DNA of 64,000 bases from Simiduia sp. 21SJ11W-1. Its GTDB lineage: Bacteria > Pseudomonadota > Gammaproteobacteria > Pseudomonadales > Cellvibrionaceae. The stretch is taken from the NCBI RefSeq assembly GCF_024138675.1, contig NZ_CP090959.1:2945501-3009500 (forward strand), in the 5' to 3' direction. Shown here in pieces: positions 1 through 9,469 of this stretch. Made by a program: the position numbers and the translations under genes. The first letter of the stretch is position 1; each line of letters begins with the position of its first letter. Under the pieces are notes generated by a model. It had not been told where the DNA came from, made no database searches, and worked only from the letters and a program-made list of their open reading frames with translations.

Positions 1-330
1 TTTAATGGCCTGCACCAGCTGCTCGCGCCCGCGAACTTCTGCTGCGGGCAGTGCGCAGGCACTGTTTGCACACACCAATAACCGGCTCACCCTCGCAGGG
101 TATTGGGTTGCCAGGCGCGCACTTAAATAGCCGCCAAGGGAAAACCCAATGAGCGCAACCGGCGCCTCAGGCAATTGCGCCAACAGGCCTGCAACCATCT
201 CATCAATTGAATTGGCCAGAGGGATGCTGAGATGGGTGCATTCATGTGGCGCAAGCAAAGGCCAAAGCCCGTGCCAAAGCTGTTCATCACATTGGGTGCC
301 GGGAACAAAATAAAGGTGCGCGGGTTTCAT
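1..330 (-). CDS. Alpha/beta hydrolase, partial (C-terminus outside window)
   Basis: The 110 visible residues start MKPAHLYFVPGTQCDEQLW and contain a GFSLGG nucleophile elbow with the likely catalytic Ser64. This is the usual N-terminal half of a small alpha/beta-fold esterase or hydrolase. The Asp and His of the triad lie beyond the window edge. The ATG at 328-330 opens the frame. The substrate cannot be inferred. No signal peptide is seen, so it is probably cytoplasmic. Confidence 0.75.
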   Translation of the reverse strand, partial: MKPAHLYFVPGTQCDEQLWHGLWPLLAPHECTHLSIPLANSIDEMVAGLLAQLPEAPVALIGFSLGGYLSARLATQYPARVSRLLVCANSACALPAAEVRGREQLVQAIK

Positions 331-452
331 ATTCAGCCTGCAAATTCAACTGGCGCATACTTACACAAGCGCCCGGTGTACGCCAGCCAGTGCTTGGTAA
401 GGGCCTTCGGTGAACCTTGGGTGAATAATGGCTGCGCGCGAGCCACCCCAAA

Positions 453-695
453 CTACTGGGGGTTGGCTTGCAATATGCGCCGGGCGGCTTGCAGATGTTC
501 TGCCACTTCACGCCCCAGGGCCGTTAGATAACCGCCATCCACGTGATCCACCAACCCCTTACGGTAAAGCCTGGCAGCAGCTTCAACCGCACTCGCATCG
601 GCCTTGCTGTGCACCTTTAAGCCCGCCAGGGTTGTGCTTAAATCAAACTGCAACAGCAGGTTTACTTCTTCTTGTAACTCGGGTGACAACGCCAT
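453..695 (-). CDS. TIGR02647 family small protein
   Basis: An 80-residue protein matching the TIGR02647 pattern: N-terminal SPELQEEVNLLLQFDLSTT, a central KVH and ADAS stretch, then GYLTALGREVAEHLQ. Family members are small, helical and of unknown function, and are found mainly in gammaproteobacteria. They look like compact winged-helix proteins, but DNA binding is not established. CAGAGG lies six bases before the ATG and supports this start. It reads toward the hydrolase on the same strand. Confidence 0.8.
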   Translation of the reverse strand: MALSPELQEEVNLLLQFDLSTTLAGLKVHSKADASAVEAAARLYRKGLVDHVDGGYLTALGREVAEHLQAARRILQANPQ

Positions 696-977
696 GGCTT
701 ACCTCTGTTTTATTGTTGTTGAATTTCGACATTAGCAGCCCGTCACCCCATATGCCAATGAAACGCTGAAGGCCTGCGGGCTTTTGCCACCCGGCCATTG
801 CCAGCCAATAAAAAACCCGATGCTTCGCCCGCGCCGGCCTTTCATGTAACCTGCCCAAAGGCTGCACACTGGCAACACCGCGATGGCCCACACCTGGCAG
901 AGCCACAGCCGGGAAAAACAACCGGGCGCAAAGTGTGCAAACTTACAACTACCCAGTAAAAAGAGACAGAGGCGCCC

Positions 978-1499
978 ATGAAGTTCTTACTCGCACTAGC
1001 CGCAACACTGTGCTTCATTACCCAAAGCCAGGCAGACGAGCGCGACCTGCTCAGGGCCTCTCTGGATGCCTTTTTAGCCGGTGCTGCAACCGACGTAGCG
1101 CAACATCAACGCTTTTGGGCTGATGATCTCATTTATACGTCATCGGGTGGCGAGCGCTTTGGCAAAGCAACAATCATTGAGGGTATGCAGGCCTCAAGTG
1201 CGCCGGCCACGGTGCGCTACTGGGCTGAAGATGTAGAAATCAAACTCTATGGCAATGCTGCAGTGGTGGCGTTTCGCTTAATGAGCGAGCCTCTTATTGA
1301 ACAGCAGATCCAACACCAGGCCCAAGAACAGGCCCCGACACAGGGCCAAGATGCCAAGCACCAAGAGGCAACCGCAAACCGGGCTGCCGGCGCTTACGGC
1401 CAGCAGTATCTAAACACCGGCACCTTTATCAAACGCAACGGCGAATGGGCCGTGGTCGCCTGGCAGGCCACCAAAACAGCTTCAAGTACGGGGCGCTAG
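978..1499 (+). CDS. Secreted NTF2-like (DUF4440/SnoaL-type) protein
   Basis: A 173-residue protein with a clear signal peptide (MKFLLALAATLCFITQSQA, probable cleavage after residue 19) followed by a nuclear-transport-factor-2-like domain: HQRFWADDLIYTSSGGERFGK near the start and GTFIKRNGEWAVVAWQ at the end. Such domains can be enzymes or ligand binders; nothing here fixes the role. A Gln/Ala-rich insert at about residues 112-145 is low complexity and unusual for the fold. AGAGG precedes the ATG. Its TAG overlaps the stop of the convergent yfbR gene within one CTAG. Confidence 0.7.
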   Translation: MKFLLALAATLCFITQSQADERDLLRASLDAFLAGAATDVAQHQRFWADDLIYTSSGGERFGKATIIEGMQASSAPATVRYWAEDVEIKLYGNAAVVAFRLMSEPLIEQQIQHQAQEQAPTQGQDAKHQEATANRAAGAYGQQYLNTGTFIKRNGEWAVVAWQATKTASSTGR

Positions 1500-2170
1500 G
1501 CCTCGGCCATAAGCGCCTGCTCAACATCAGACAGCTTGCAGCCTTTGCCCTCGTCATTTAACAACTCATCCAGAGTTAACTGGTAGCTGGGGGCAAACAC
1601 CTGCAGAAAATAATCAACCTCTGGCAAAGCGTAGGCCACCAGCCGCTCGGCAATGTCTTCTGCCGCCTTGCTGAACTCGCGGTTGCCTGTGGCAAGCTCC
1701 GCCTGGCACTTTAAATAGGCAGAAAGCGTATCTGCGGCTTTTATAAGCTGGCGGTGCTCTGCCGGCAACCGGTGCTCCAGCATCACCCGGGCGAAATCTT
1801 CTCTGAGCGCCTCCGGCAATAGCCCTACCAGCTCTTGCTCTGCCTCATGCTCAATGGCCTTGTAGGCATGCTGAATAGCCGGTGAATGGTATTTGATGGG
1901 TGATGGCATATCACCGGTAATGACTTCGCTGCAATCGTGGTAGAGCGCGGCAGTCACCACTGCGTGAGCATCTACATTACCGCCGTACACGCGATTGCGA
2001 ATAACCGCCAGTGCATGGGCAATGGTAGACACCTCCCAACTGTGCTCCATCACATTCTCGGCAATGGCATTGCGCTTCAGGCCCCAGCGAATTATCCAGC
2101 GGATTTTGCTGATGTAAGCAAAGAAATGGCTCACCTTAAACACTGTATATATCCCCAGTAAAAATGCCAT
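1496..2170 (-). CDS. yfbR: HD-domain 5'-deoxynucleotidase, YfbR family
   Basis: About 224 residues resembling E. coli YfbR, which dephosphorylates deoxyribonucleoside 5'-monophosphates. SHFFAYISKIRWI and the HD metal residues (MEHSWEVSTIAHAL and ALYHDCSEVITGD) are visible, followed by PSPIKYHS. An in-frame TTG at 2197 would add nine residues, but the ATG at 2170 places the conserved SHFFA block near the N-terminus as in YfbR, so I prefer it. Neither start has a strong ribosome binding site. It is convergent with the NTF2-like gene, with a four-base shared stop. Confidence 0.85.
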   Translation of the reverse strand: MAFLLGIYTVFKVSHFFAYISKIRWIIRWGLKRNAIAENVMEHSWEVSTIAHALAVIRNRVYGGNVDAHAVVTAALYHDCSEVITGDMPSPIKYHSPAIQHAYKAIEHEAEQELVGLLPEALREDFARVMLEHRLPAEHRQLIKAADTLSAYLKCQAELATGNREFSKAAEDIAERLVAYALPEVDYFLQVFAPSYQLTLDELLNDEGKGCKLSDVEQALMAEA

Positions 2171-2331
2171 TGTAGGCTTATCAGCTGGATGCTTCAAGGC
2201 CCAGGCGCCGGTTGCCCTTTAGCCATTAGGTGCTAAATTTAAAGGGTGTGCCCCAGCTACAGCCCCCTATTCACTGGGCCGTTCACCCGCTCGCCTCACG
2301 TGCTGCAACCAAGGGATCACTCGCTCACACC

Positions 2332-3453
2332 ATGTTGAACTGCCACCGCAACTCACGCCATCACAACTTACGCCATCACAAATGCAAATGCCTGCTGTTT
2401 GCGGCGGTTGCAGCCTTATTCAGCAGCACGGGTTTCGGCAAAACGCAGGTGTTGGCCACCTACATCCCCTTGGCTGATCACTACCCCGCTATCGTTGCCT
2501 ACGAGCGCTACCGCGATGCCATGGAGCACGCAGACTTCAACATCCAACAAATGCGCAATTGGGATCTACTGCGCGCGCACTTTCGCAGCGGCCTTGCCGA
2601 CATGAGTTTTATGATGAGCCCCTTGGCGCTCGACACCTACGCCAAAGACGGCAACTTCCGCTGGCTTGGCTTGATGCACCGCGATGGCAATGCGTTGGCT
2701 ATTAACGCAGTACTCGAAGCAGACATTCAACTGCCCCCGCACCGGCAGGCGCGCAAGCCCGACGCGCAATTGGCTCACGCCATTGCCGAGTATCACCGCG
2801 CTACCGGGCGCCCCGTTGAAATTGCCGTTCCGCACATTTTATCCACCCACACTGTGGTGCTGTATCAATACCTGCAAAGCCACGGTGTGGCCATGAGCCT
2901 CGCCACAGGCACTAGCCTGCCCGCGCGGGCACTGGCTATTGCGCCATCGCAATCACCGGCGTTTATTCGCGATAAAAGCAACCGTCGCCTGCCGGCCGCC
3001 TTTGAGCAATCGCTGCCTTTTGCAGACATTGTTGAAACACAAAACTACGGGCGTATTGCCTGGTACTCCAAAGATATAATTGTGCACCCCTTGGGGCATG
3101 TTGAGTGCCTGGTGATTGCCACAGATGCAGCTCTTACAAACAAACGCACGGCAATTCGCGAGGTCAACCGCTATATTCGCCGCGCCGCAAGCGATATAGA
3201 AACGGCGAGAACCGCCGGTGGCCCGGCGCTTGATGAAATTATCCGCCTGATCCGAAAACACATTCCCTCGCATACGGAAACTGCCATCCGGGCAAGCTTG
3301 AACCCAAGCCTTCGTGTGATTAATTACGAAAGCCTGGATGTGGACATTGAAGGGCTCAACACCATCATGGGCATTGCCCTGCGCGCAGGCCTGCTTGCAA
3401 ACCCCGTTAACTTGCACGAATTTTCGGAAGATCTTGAGGCGGGTGATGAATAG
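2332..3453 (+). CDS. Periplasmic substrate-binding protein (NMT1/CmpA-like)
   Basis: A 373-residue protein with a basic N-terminus and hydrophobic signal segment (CLLFAAVAALFSSTGFG) followed by a fold typical of NitT/TauT/CmpA solute receptors: VLATYIPLADHYPAI, GLADMSFMMSPLAL, GLMHRDGNALAI. A GTG at 2230 is in frame, but it would add a 34-residue tail before the signal peptide, so the ATG at 2332 is preferred. No permease or ATPase is nearby. The stop overlaps the start of the hybrid kinase by eight bases, which suggests the protein presents a ligand to the kinase rather than to a transporter. Confidence 0.7.
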   Translation: MLNCHRNSRHHNLRHHKCKCLLFAAVAALFSSTGFGKTQVLATYIPLADHYPAIVAYERYRDAMEHADFNIQQMRNWDLLRAHFRSGLADMSFMMSPLALDTYAKDGNFRWLGLMHRDGNALAINAVLEADIQLPPHRQARKPDAQLAHAIAEYHRATGRPVEIAVPHILSTHTVVLYQYLQSHGVAMSLATGTSLPARALAIAPSQSPAFIRDKSNRRLPAAFEQSLPFADIVETQNYGRIAWYSKDIIVHPLGHVECLVIATDAALTNKRTAIREVNRYIRRAASDIETARTAGGPALDEIIRLIRKHIPSHTETAIRASLNPSLRVINYESLDVDIEGLNTIMGIALRAGLLANPVNLHEFSEDLEAGDE

Positions 3454-6400
3454 CGAAACGCACACACCCAAAAGCCCCCGCCCGGAAGCGGGTATACCAC
3501 TGGAAAGCACTGATGCAGAAAACGCCACAGCAAATAATCCAGACACAGCAAAATGCGGCAGCATTCGCAATGAACTGTTGCGCTGGCTAATTCCCGTCAC
3601 CCTTATTCCGCTCATACTCGTTGCCACAGCAACATACGTACAAACCAGTAATCTACTGAAAGGCCAAATGGAGGCCGCGCTTACAAAAGAATCCAACTAC
3701 ATCAAAGGCTTTATTAACAATTGGTTTGACTACCGTTATATGGATTTACAGCGCAAGGCAAAAGATCCGAAAAATGCGGAAATTATTGAGCGCATCAATT
3801 CCCGATTCACGCCGCTGGAATTAAAAAATGGCAATCTCTCGGCCAACTACCAATGGGAACTCATCGCCTCGGACTACAGGCAATCCCATATCCACCTGAT
3901 CAACAGCTACGACTACATCAAAGATATCTACCTGGTTGATAACAGTGGCCACCTGCTATTTGCCACCTTTAACAGCCAGTATATCGGCCGCAACCTGTTT
4001 ACCGGCAACTACCCGCACAAGCACTTTGCCAATGCCATTCGCGCCAGCATTCAATCAGGCACTACCAGCTTTTCCGACTTGGCCAGCAACAACGATGGCG
4101 ATACCGCGCTGATTGCCGCGCCCGTAACCAATACCTTGGGCGATCGCATTGGGGCCGTAGCCATTGAAATTGAACTCAAACGTATAAAGGGTGTACTTAA
4201 AACCACGCACGACTACAACATAGTGCACTATTTGGTAGGCACAGACGGCAAGCTTAGAAACAACACCCTAGCGCTGCGTGAATCCCCGGGAGCGCACACC
4301 GTTGACACCGACTTGGTAAACGCGTGGATAAACCTGCCCGGTGAAAATTTGCAGCAAGGGGTTAACGAATACACAGGCCCCTCGGGCCGGCCGGTATTCG
4401 GTACCCAACACGAAATTACTGTGATGAACCAGCGCTGGTTACTGGTCAGTGAAATTGATAAAAACCTGGCCCTGCTGCCCGCTACCTGGCTTGCGTGGAT
4501 TATCGCCAGCATCACCCTTGCCGCCATTTTTGTAGCCACAGCGATCATTTTCTATGTATCTGGCCGGCTGACCAAGCCCATTGCAGATCTTTCCTTGTCT
4601 GTACAACAAGCCGCCCAGGAAGGCAGCAACCAGCAAGTAAATGTACACGCCAACAACGAATTAAAAATGCTTGCCAACAGCGTCAATGCCATGCTGGATG
4701 CACGCCACAAATATGAACAAAACTTAATCAGCGCCCGTATTGCCGCCGAGAACGCCGCCAAAGCCAAGAGTGAATTTTTAGCCGTCATGAGCCATGAAAT
4801 CCGCACGCCCATGAATGGCGTGCTGGGCATGCTAAAACTCATGATCAATCGCGGGCTTGATAACGCACAAACACGCATGGCCAATATGGCGCTCTCAAGC
4901 GCCAACAGCTTGCTGAATGTAATTAACGATATTCTGGACTACTCCAAAGCAGAAGCCGGGAAAATTGAACTCGAAGCCATCGATTTTAATTTGGCACGGC
5001 TCACCGCCGACATCGCCAACCAGCTGGCCATACGTGCAGAAGAGCGAGACTGCGAACTCATTCTTGATTTAACCGAAGTAAACACCAGCAGCGTAAAGGG
5101 CGACCCGGCCCGTTTCACGCAGGTAATCAACAACCTGGTGGGCAATGCCATTAAGTTTACCGAGGGCGGCGATGTCATTATCAAACTCCACACCCGTGCA
5201 GAGGCGGATAGCCAAACCGTTTGGGTAACACTCACCATTAGCGACACAGGCATTGGCATTCCCGAAGATAAACTCACCCACCTGTTCGACGCCTTTACCC
5301 AGGTAGACAGTTCCACCACCCGCAAGTACGGCGGCTCGGGCTTGGGGCTTGCCATCGTGAAGAAAATTGTCTCCTCCATGGAGGGCACTATTACAGCGGC
5401 AAGTGAGGTGGGCAAAGGCAGCACATTTACCGTGCAAGTGCCAATGGCGGCTGGCCTTAGCGAACAACACAGTATCCCAGATGTGGATATGAGCACCCTG
5501 CATATTTTGATCGTGGACGACAACAGCACCAATCGCTACGTGCTACGTGGCCAGCTGGAAATTTGGGGCGCCAGTGTTGAAGAGGCCCAAGACGGGCAAA
5601 GTGCGCTGAACCTTTTGGAATACAAAGCCGGGCGCAGGCGCACTGACGAACAACCGATCTTTCATATTGCGCTGCTCGACATGAACATGCCCGGCATGGA
5701 CGGCATGGAGCTGGGGAAACGCATGCAAGCAGACCCGCGCTACAGCGCCATCAAACTCGTGATGATGACATCCCAAGGGCACTTGGGTGAGCACAATGAA
5801 TTTGCCGCCGCCGGATTCAGGGCCTATTTTCCAAAGCCTGTAAACACCGATGATCTACTGAATGCGCTGGCCATAATCAGCACCGATGATGAAACAACCC
5901 CCAATAAAGCCATTGTTACCCACAGTTATTTGCAAAGTTTTAGCATGCGTCACCAGCAAGCGCTCACACCAAACGACACAGCATGGGCACAAAACGCGCG
6001 CATTATTATGGCCGAAGACAACGCCATAAATCAGGAGGTGGCGCTGGGCATGCTGTTGGATTTAGTGCTAGAGGTAGACGTGGCAATCCATGGGCGTGAG
6101 CTGTTAAACAAGCTATTGCTAAGCACCGATAGCGCCCCCTATCAATTAATACTGATGGATTGCCAAATGCCGGAAATGGACGGCTATGAAGCCACACGCC
6201 GTATTCGCATGGGTGATGCAGGTGCCAGTTACGCGAATATACCCATAGTGGGATTATCGGCCAACGCCATGGAGAGCGATCGCAAACTCGCACTTGCCGC
6301 CGGTATGGATGACTACATTACCAAGCCGCTGGAAATGGAAGATCTGGTCAATTGCCTAAAGCGCTGGCTGACAAAAAACAGCGCCCCCAACCCCATGCAA

Positions 6401-6838
6401 ACTGCGCACTTGGCACCGCCACAGGCCGCAGCCCAACCCCCAAAAAAAGTCATAACCAAAGATGAAACCCAGGCGGCAATCCAAAACACCCCCAAGGAAG
6501 AATTGAGTGCCCCGCCGCTCGACTATAATGCCTTGCTGAGGCGCACCAAAACCCCCGAACGCGCACACCGAATTTTGCAGTTGTTTGTTCAGGAAGCGCC
6601 TAGGCTGGCCGCCGAAATAGAAACCTGTTACACACGCCGTGATCATGAGAATACACAGCTTCACTTACACAGTTTGAAAGGCGTGGCTGCAAACGTAGGT
6701 GCAACAGCGCTCGCCGATTATTGCCTGGAGCTTGAGCAATTGGCCAAAGGCCATGAACTTATTGATACAAACCTGGAGCACTTGCGGGCATTGGTTGAGC
6801 AAGCACTAAGCGCTGCAGAGGCAGCGCCCGAAAGCTAG
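3446..6838 (+). CDS. Hybrid sensor histidine kinase (Cache-HAMP-HisKA-HATPase-REC-REC-Hpt)
   Basis: 1130 residues. TM1 spans about 44-66, a large periplasmic dCache-like region lies between 70 and 345, and TM2 spans about 346-372, followed by HAMP. The phospho-accepting His450 is in MSHEIRTPMNG, with an N-box at NNLVGNAIKFTEGG. Two receivers carry phosphorylatable Asp745 (LLDMNMPGMDG) and Asp905 (LMDCQMPEMDG). The Hpt His1075 is in LHLHSLKG. It therefore holds a complete phosphorelay. GAGGCG precedes the chosen ATG; earlier in-frame codons are inside the upstream gene. Translational coupling to the binding protein suggests a two-part periplasmic sensor. No output regulator is adjacent. Confidence 0.9.
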   Translation: MNSETHTPKSPRPEAGIPLESTDAENATANNPDTAKCGSIRNELLRWLIPVTLIPLILVATATYVQTSNLLKGQMEAALTKESNYIKGFINNWFDYRYMDLQRKAKDPKNAEIIERINSRFTPLELKNGNLSANYQWELIASDYRQSHIHLINSYDYIKDIYLVDNSGHLLFATFNSQYIGRNLFTGNYPHKHFANAIRASIQSGTTSFSDLASNNDGDTALIAAPVTNTLGDRIGAVAIEIELKRIKGVLKTTHDYNIVHYLVGTDGKLRNNTLALRESPGAHTVDTDLVNAWINLPGENLQQGVNEYTGPSGRPVFGTQHEITVMNQRWLLVSEIDKNLALLPATWLAWIIASITLAAIFVATAIIFYVSGRLTKPIADLSLSVQQAAQEGSNQQVNVHANNELKMLANSVNAMLDARHKYEQNLISARIAAENAAKAKSEFLAVMSHEIRTPMNGVLGMLKLMINRGLDNAQTRMANMALSSANSLLNVINDILDYSKAEAGKIELEAIDFNLARLTADIANQLAIRAEERDCELILDLTEVNTSSVKGDPARFTQVINNLVGNAIKFTEGGDVIIKLHTRAEADSQTVWVTLTISDTGIGIPEDKLTHLFDAFTQVDSSTTRKYGGSGLGLAIVKKIVSSMEGTITAASEVGKGSTFTVQVPMAAGLSEQHSIPDVDMSTLHILIVDDNSTNRYVLRGQLEIWGASVEEAQDGQSALNLLEYKAGRRRTDEQPIFHIALLDMNMPGMDGMELGKRMQADPRYSAIKLVMMTSQGHLGEHNEFAAAGFRAYFPKPVNTDDLLNALAIISTDDETTPNKAIVTHSYLQSFSMRHQQALTPNDTAWAQNARIIMAEDNAINQEVALGMLLDLVLEVDVAIHGRELLNKLLLSTDSAPYQLILMDCQMPEMDGYEATRRIRMGDAGASYANIPIVGLSANAMESDRKLALAAGMDDYITKPLEMEDLVNCLKRWLTKNSAPNPMQTAHLAPPQAAAQPPKKVITKDETQAAIQNTPKEELSAPPLDYNALLRRTKTPERAHRILQLFVQEAPRLAAEIETCYTRRDHENTQLHLHSLKGVAANVGATALADYCLELEQLAKGHELIDTNLEHLRALVEQALSAAEAAPES

Positions 6839-6890
6839 CCGCTAACGCTGAAATTTGCGCAAATACACACAAACCGGTAATCACTGACTG

Positions 6891-7955
6891 CTACCAGCGC
6901 TCACCGTAATCTTGCCAATCCAGCCCTGCCACACGTAGCTGCTCTGCGTCTGAGAAATGATACGCCCGCAACGACTGCACCAAGGCGCTCGCCACCGGGG
7001 GCTGTGCCAACAGGCTTTCCAACTCAACGCGGTAACGCGCAAGGCGCGCTTGCCACTCGGCCCGGGCCTGGTCACGGGCCGCCAACCGCTGAGCTGCATC
7101 GGTGCCAAAAGCCGCCTGCCTTCTTGCCTGCAACTGGGCGGGCTGATGTGCATCAGCCTGAAGTTGTGCATCAGCAGCCAACTGGCGCGCCAGCAATCGA
7201 TCACTTGTAGATGCCCGATCAACACCTGCAACTTGTGCGGCCTCTGCCAACCGCGCTTGGCGCTGGCTTTCGTTTAACGAGGCATCCTGGAGAATTGCAA
7301 CCCGTGCCAGCGCATAATCTTCAAGGGTGTCTTGCGCGGCAAAGAGCGCGCTTGTATCTGCTACTGAAAACAACTGGCCACGGGCCATACGCATGGCCGC
7401 TTGCATGGCGCGGGCCTGCTCGAGGCTAAAGCCTGCATTGAGCTCGATATAATCGCTGCGAATAATATCTTGCTGGTTGCGATATTGAATAAACGCCTCT
7501 AACAGCGCGTTTGCTTGGGCAAGCGCTTCACCTTGCAGTGAAAGCCCAAGCTGATGACGAATGCGAACCAACACTTGAGCCAACGGCTCCTCACCCAAAG
7601 CCGATAAATAGTGCTCAAAGAGCAGCCGCAAGCGGCTATCAACAATTAACTCACCTGCGGCATTTACCGCCGGTGCCGCAGGCGGCGGCACATCTTTGAG
7701 CGAAGCCGGCACTCGGGCCAAAAACGCCGCGCGCCCCAGATCTTCTTGGGTAGCGCTTAACACAGAATCAAGTGCCGCCGCCTCTAGAGGCGCGCCTTTG
7801 ATAATCGCCACAGGCTTAGCCGTAATCGCAACCTGGGGCTGCACTGCACTTACAACAGCAGGCACTCGTTTGAATCCAACCAGGTACACAGCTAGAAGCA
7901 GCAGGCCCCCTGCAACAGCAAAGGCAAGCGACCTTAAAGGCAACATGTGCATCAC
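6891..7955 (-). CDS. lifO: Lipase-specific foldase (lipase chaperone)
   Basis: A 354-residue protein with an N-terminal membrane anchor (about residues 10-26), a Pro/Ala-rich linker and a helical C-terminal domain, as in the Lif steric chaperones that fold secreted family I lipases in the periplasm. The family motif normally written RxxFDY(F/C)LSA appears here as RLLFEHYLSALGE. It starts with GTG and its first bases overlap the TGA of the lipase, so the two are translationally coupled. Membrane-tethered in the periplasm is the expected location. Confidence 0.85.
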   Translation of the reverse strand: MMHMLPLRSLAFAVAGGLLLLAVYLVGFKRVPAVVSAVQPQVAITAKPVAIIKGAPLEAAALDSVLSATQEDLGRAAFLARVPASLKDVPPPAAPAVNAAGELIVDSRLRLLFEHYLSALGEEPLAQVLVRIRHQLGLSLQGEALAQANALLEAFIQYRNQQDIIRSDYIELNAGFSLEQARAMQAAMRMARGQLFSVADTSALFAAQDTLEDYALARVAILQDASLNESQRQARLAEAAQVAGVDRASTSDRLLARQLAADAQLQADAHQPAQLQARRQAAFGTDAAQRLAARDQARAEWQARLARYRVELESLLAQPPVASALVQSLRAYHFSDAEQLRVAGLDWQDYGERW

Positions 7956-8947
7956 AAACCTGCCGCTTTCAACCTGCGAGCATGGGCAACATACAACTGC
8001 AGGGGGTTAGTACTCCACAACCCCCGCAAGCCAAACATGCCGTTCACTTCGTCTGTGTGATTCAAGGTGTAGTCATCGCGGATTACCTGCCCCATGTGCG
8101 ACGAACAACGCCCAACAAGGCCATCGTTTGCCTCACCAATAGCAAGCCAGGTAACGCCTAACAGCGCATCGGCCGGGTCCAGCAGGTTGGAGTCGAAGGC
8201 GGGCGTATAGGTACCGCTCCAGGAGTAGTAACGCACACCGTTCACTTTGCGCGGACCATCGTTTACTGAATAGTCTTTCACATAGTTAGGCCACCACCAG
8301 CTGCCAGCATTATAAGTGGGCGTGGTTTTACAGCTGCCCGTGCGTAAGCCTTGCGGATGCAGCGCATTAAACGCCTTGGCCCCTGCGGTATTGAGCGAGG
8401 CGAGCGCACCCATGGCATTTTGTTGTTGCGAGGCATCACCGGAAAGTGCAGCCAAGAGCGCACCCACGGCGTTGCCAATGGCCAGCGCCGGGCCTTCAAG
8501 GGGTGAGTTTTGCAATAAATCTGCCACCGGCGAGCCAAAATGCGGCGAGCCCACCGATGTGACCGAAGCCACGAGTTCCGGGCGTACGGAAGCCACATAG
8601 CGCGCCGTGGCGCCACCTTGGGAATGGCCAATTAAATTTACTTTGGATGCACCGGTTATGGCCAGCAAATCCTCAACATAGGCAAGCAGCTCTTCACCGC
8701 GCGCCTCGTTGCTGGCAAAGGCCGTCACCTGTGGTGTGTACACCTGGGTGGCACCCACATCGCGCAGTGCACCTTTAACGCCGAAAAAGTAATCTGCCAG
8801 AATGCTGTCGAAGCCCGAAAGGCCATGCACTAATACAATGGGGTGCTGCGTGCGCCCGGAGTTATCTGCACTGTGGGCTGGCAAACCAAAAACAATAAAA
8901 GAGGTGAACAAACTGACGAAAATCAACACATACTTGATAGGTTTCAT
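7952..8947 (-). CDS. lip: Secreted triacylglycerol lipase (family I)
   Basis: 331 residues. A signal peptide ends near PAHSADNS. The oxyanion-hole motif LVHGLSG is at residues 39-45 and the nucleophile Ser109 is in GHSQGG. A probable catalytic Asp (NDGLVGRCSSH) and His (LNHTDEVNG) complete the triad. Two Cys residues (GSCKT and GRCSS) would form the disulfide of this lipase family. It hydrolyses acylglycerols outside the cell, needs the downstream foldase, and is normally exported by type II secretion (not in this window). GAGAG precedes the ATG. A 520-base non-coding region lies upstream. Confidence 0.92.
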   Translation of the reverse strand: MKPIKYVLIFVSLFTSFIVFGLPAHSADNSGRTQHPIVLVHGLSGFDSILADYFFGVKGALRDVGATQVYTPQVTAFASNEARGEELLAYVEDLLAITGASKVNLIGHSQGGATARYVASVRPELVASVTSVGSPHFGSPVADLLQNSPLEGPALAIGNAVGALLAALSGDASQQQNAMGALASLNTAGAKAFNALHPQGLRTGSCKTTPTYNAGSWWWPNYVKDYSVNDGPRKVNGVRYYSWSGTYTPAFDSNLLDPADALLGVTWLAIGEANDGLVGRCSSHMGQVIRDDYTLNHTDEVNGMFGLRGLWSTNPLQLYVAHARRLKAAGL

Positions 8948-9202
8948 GGGGAGCTCTCGTGATAATTTTATTATTTTTCACGCGCGCGACGCCTAACAAC
9001 ACACCTGCCGCGCGTTCACTCACTCTGCCTGACCATTTACCTCAAAAAACGCCGTGGTTTACCCCATTGTGGCCAAAGGCTAGCCGCTGAATAGTGGCGC
9101 TATTGGCTTATACATCTCCACAAACCATCCACGGTGGCCGCGAGAAAGTGCTAACAATCTAGCCAGCGCACCCTGCCTGCACAAATAAATTCGCCAACTT
9201 TT

Positions 9203-9252
9203 CGTGACGCACGGGTCACTGTTACCGAAGGAAACCGTGACCGAAAAGTCAC
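9203..9252. promoter_or_regulatory. Cluster of GTGAC/GTCAC half-sites
   Basis: Four five-base half-sites (GTGAC, GTCAC, GTGAC, GTCAC) occur within 50 bases. The middle pair forms a near-perfect hairpin: GGTCACTGTT at 9214-9223 faces AACCGTGACC at 9233-9242, with one mismatch in ten. The last pair is GTGAC-6-GTCAC. The array lies about 255 bases upstream of the lipase start and is not part of any gene. A binding site for a lipase regulator is plausible but unproven. Confidence 0.35.
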
Positions 9253-9432
9253 CTAACCGCCCGCACACCTACCGAAAGGCCAGTAACAGATTTCGGTACG
9301 AAAGTGCCACGCAGCAGCCTGGGTGCAAATACAGCCGCAAGAAAAACCCCCGGCAAATACGCACGGTTTATTGCAATGTAAATAGCTAGATTATTGGAAA
9401 CCAGCTCAAACACGCGAAAGGGGGAGAGGGGG

Positions 9433-9460
9433 AAGCATGCCGCAAGGCCGCGGCATGCTT
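9433..9460 (-). terminator. Hairpin after maeB, possible terminator
   Basis: A perfect 11-base stem (AAGCATGCCGC with its complement) around a six-base loop lies ten bases past the maeB stop. The minus-strand continuation is C-rich, with no U-tract, so it may be a factor-dependent terminator or a 3' end protector rather than a classical intrinsic terminator. Confidence 0.5.
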
Positions 9461-9469
9461 TGGCAACAA

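Larger units (their letters stand above)
8948..9469. other. 522-base intergenic region upstream of lipase
   Basis: No convincing gene. The frames of about 60 codons here lack family features and good ribosome binding sites. The region must hold the lipase promoter (AT-rich around 8955-8975) and includes a cluster of GTGAC/GTCAC half-sites at 9203-9252 and a GC-rich hairpin at 9433-9460 close to the maeB stop. Confidence 0.6.

Noticed and set aside
2953-3696. 247-codon minus-strand frame
   Set aside because: It is antisense to the binding-protein and kinase genes, whose own motifs are clear.
9080-9389. Small frames in the lipase upstream region
   Set aside because: No ribosome site, no family pattern and overlap with the inverted-repeat cluster.
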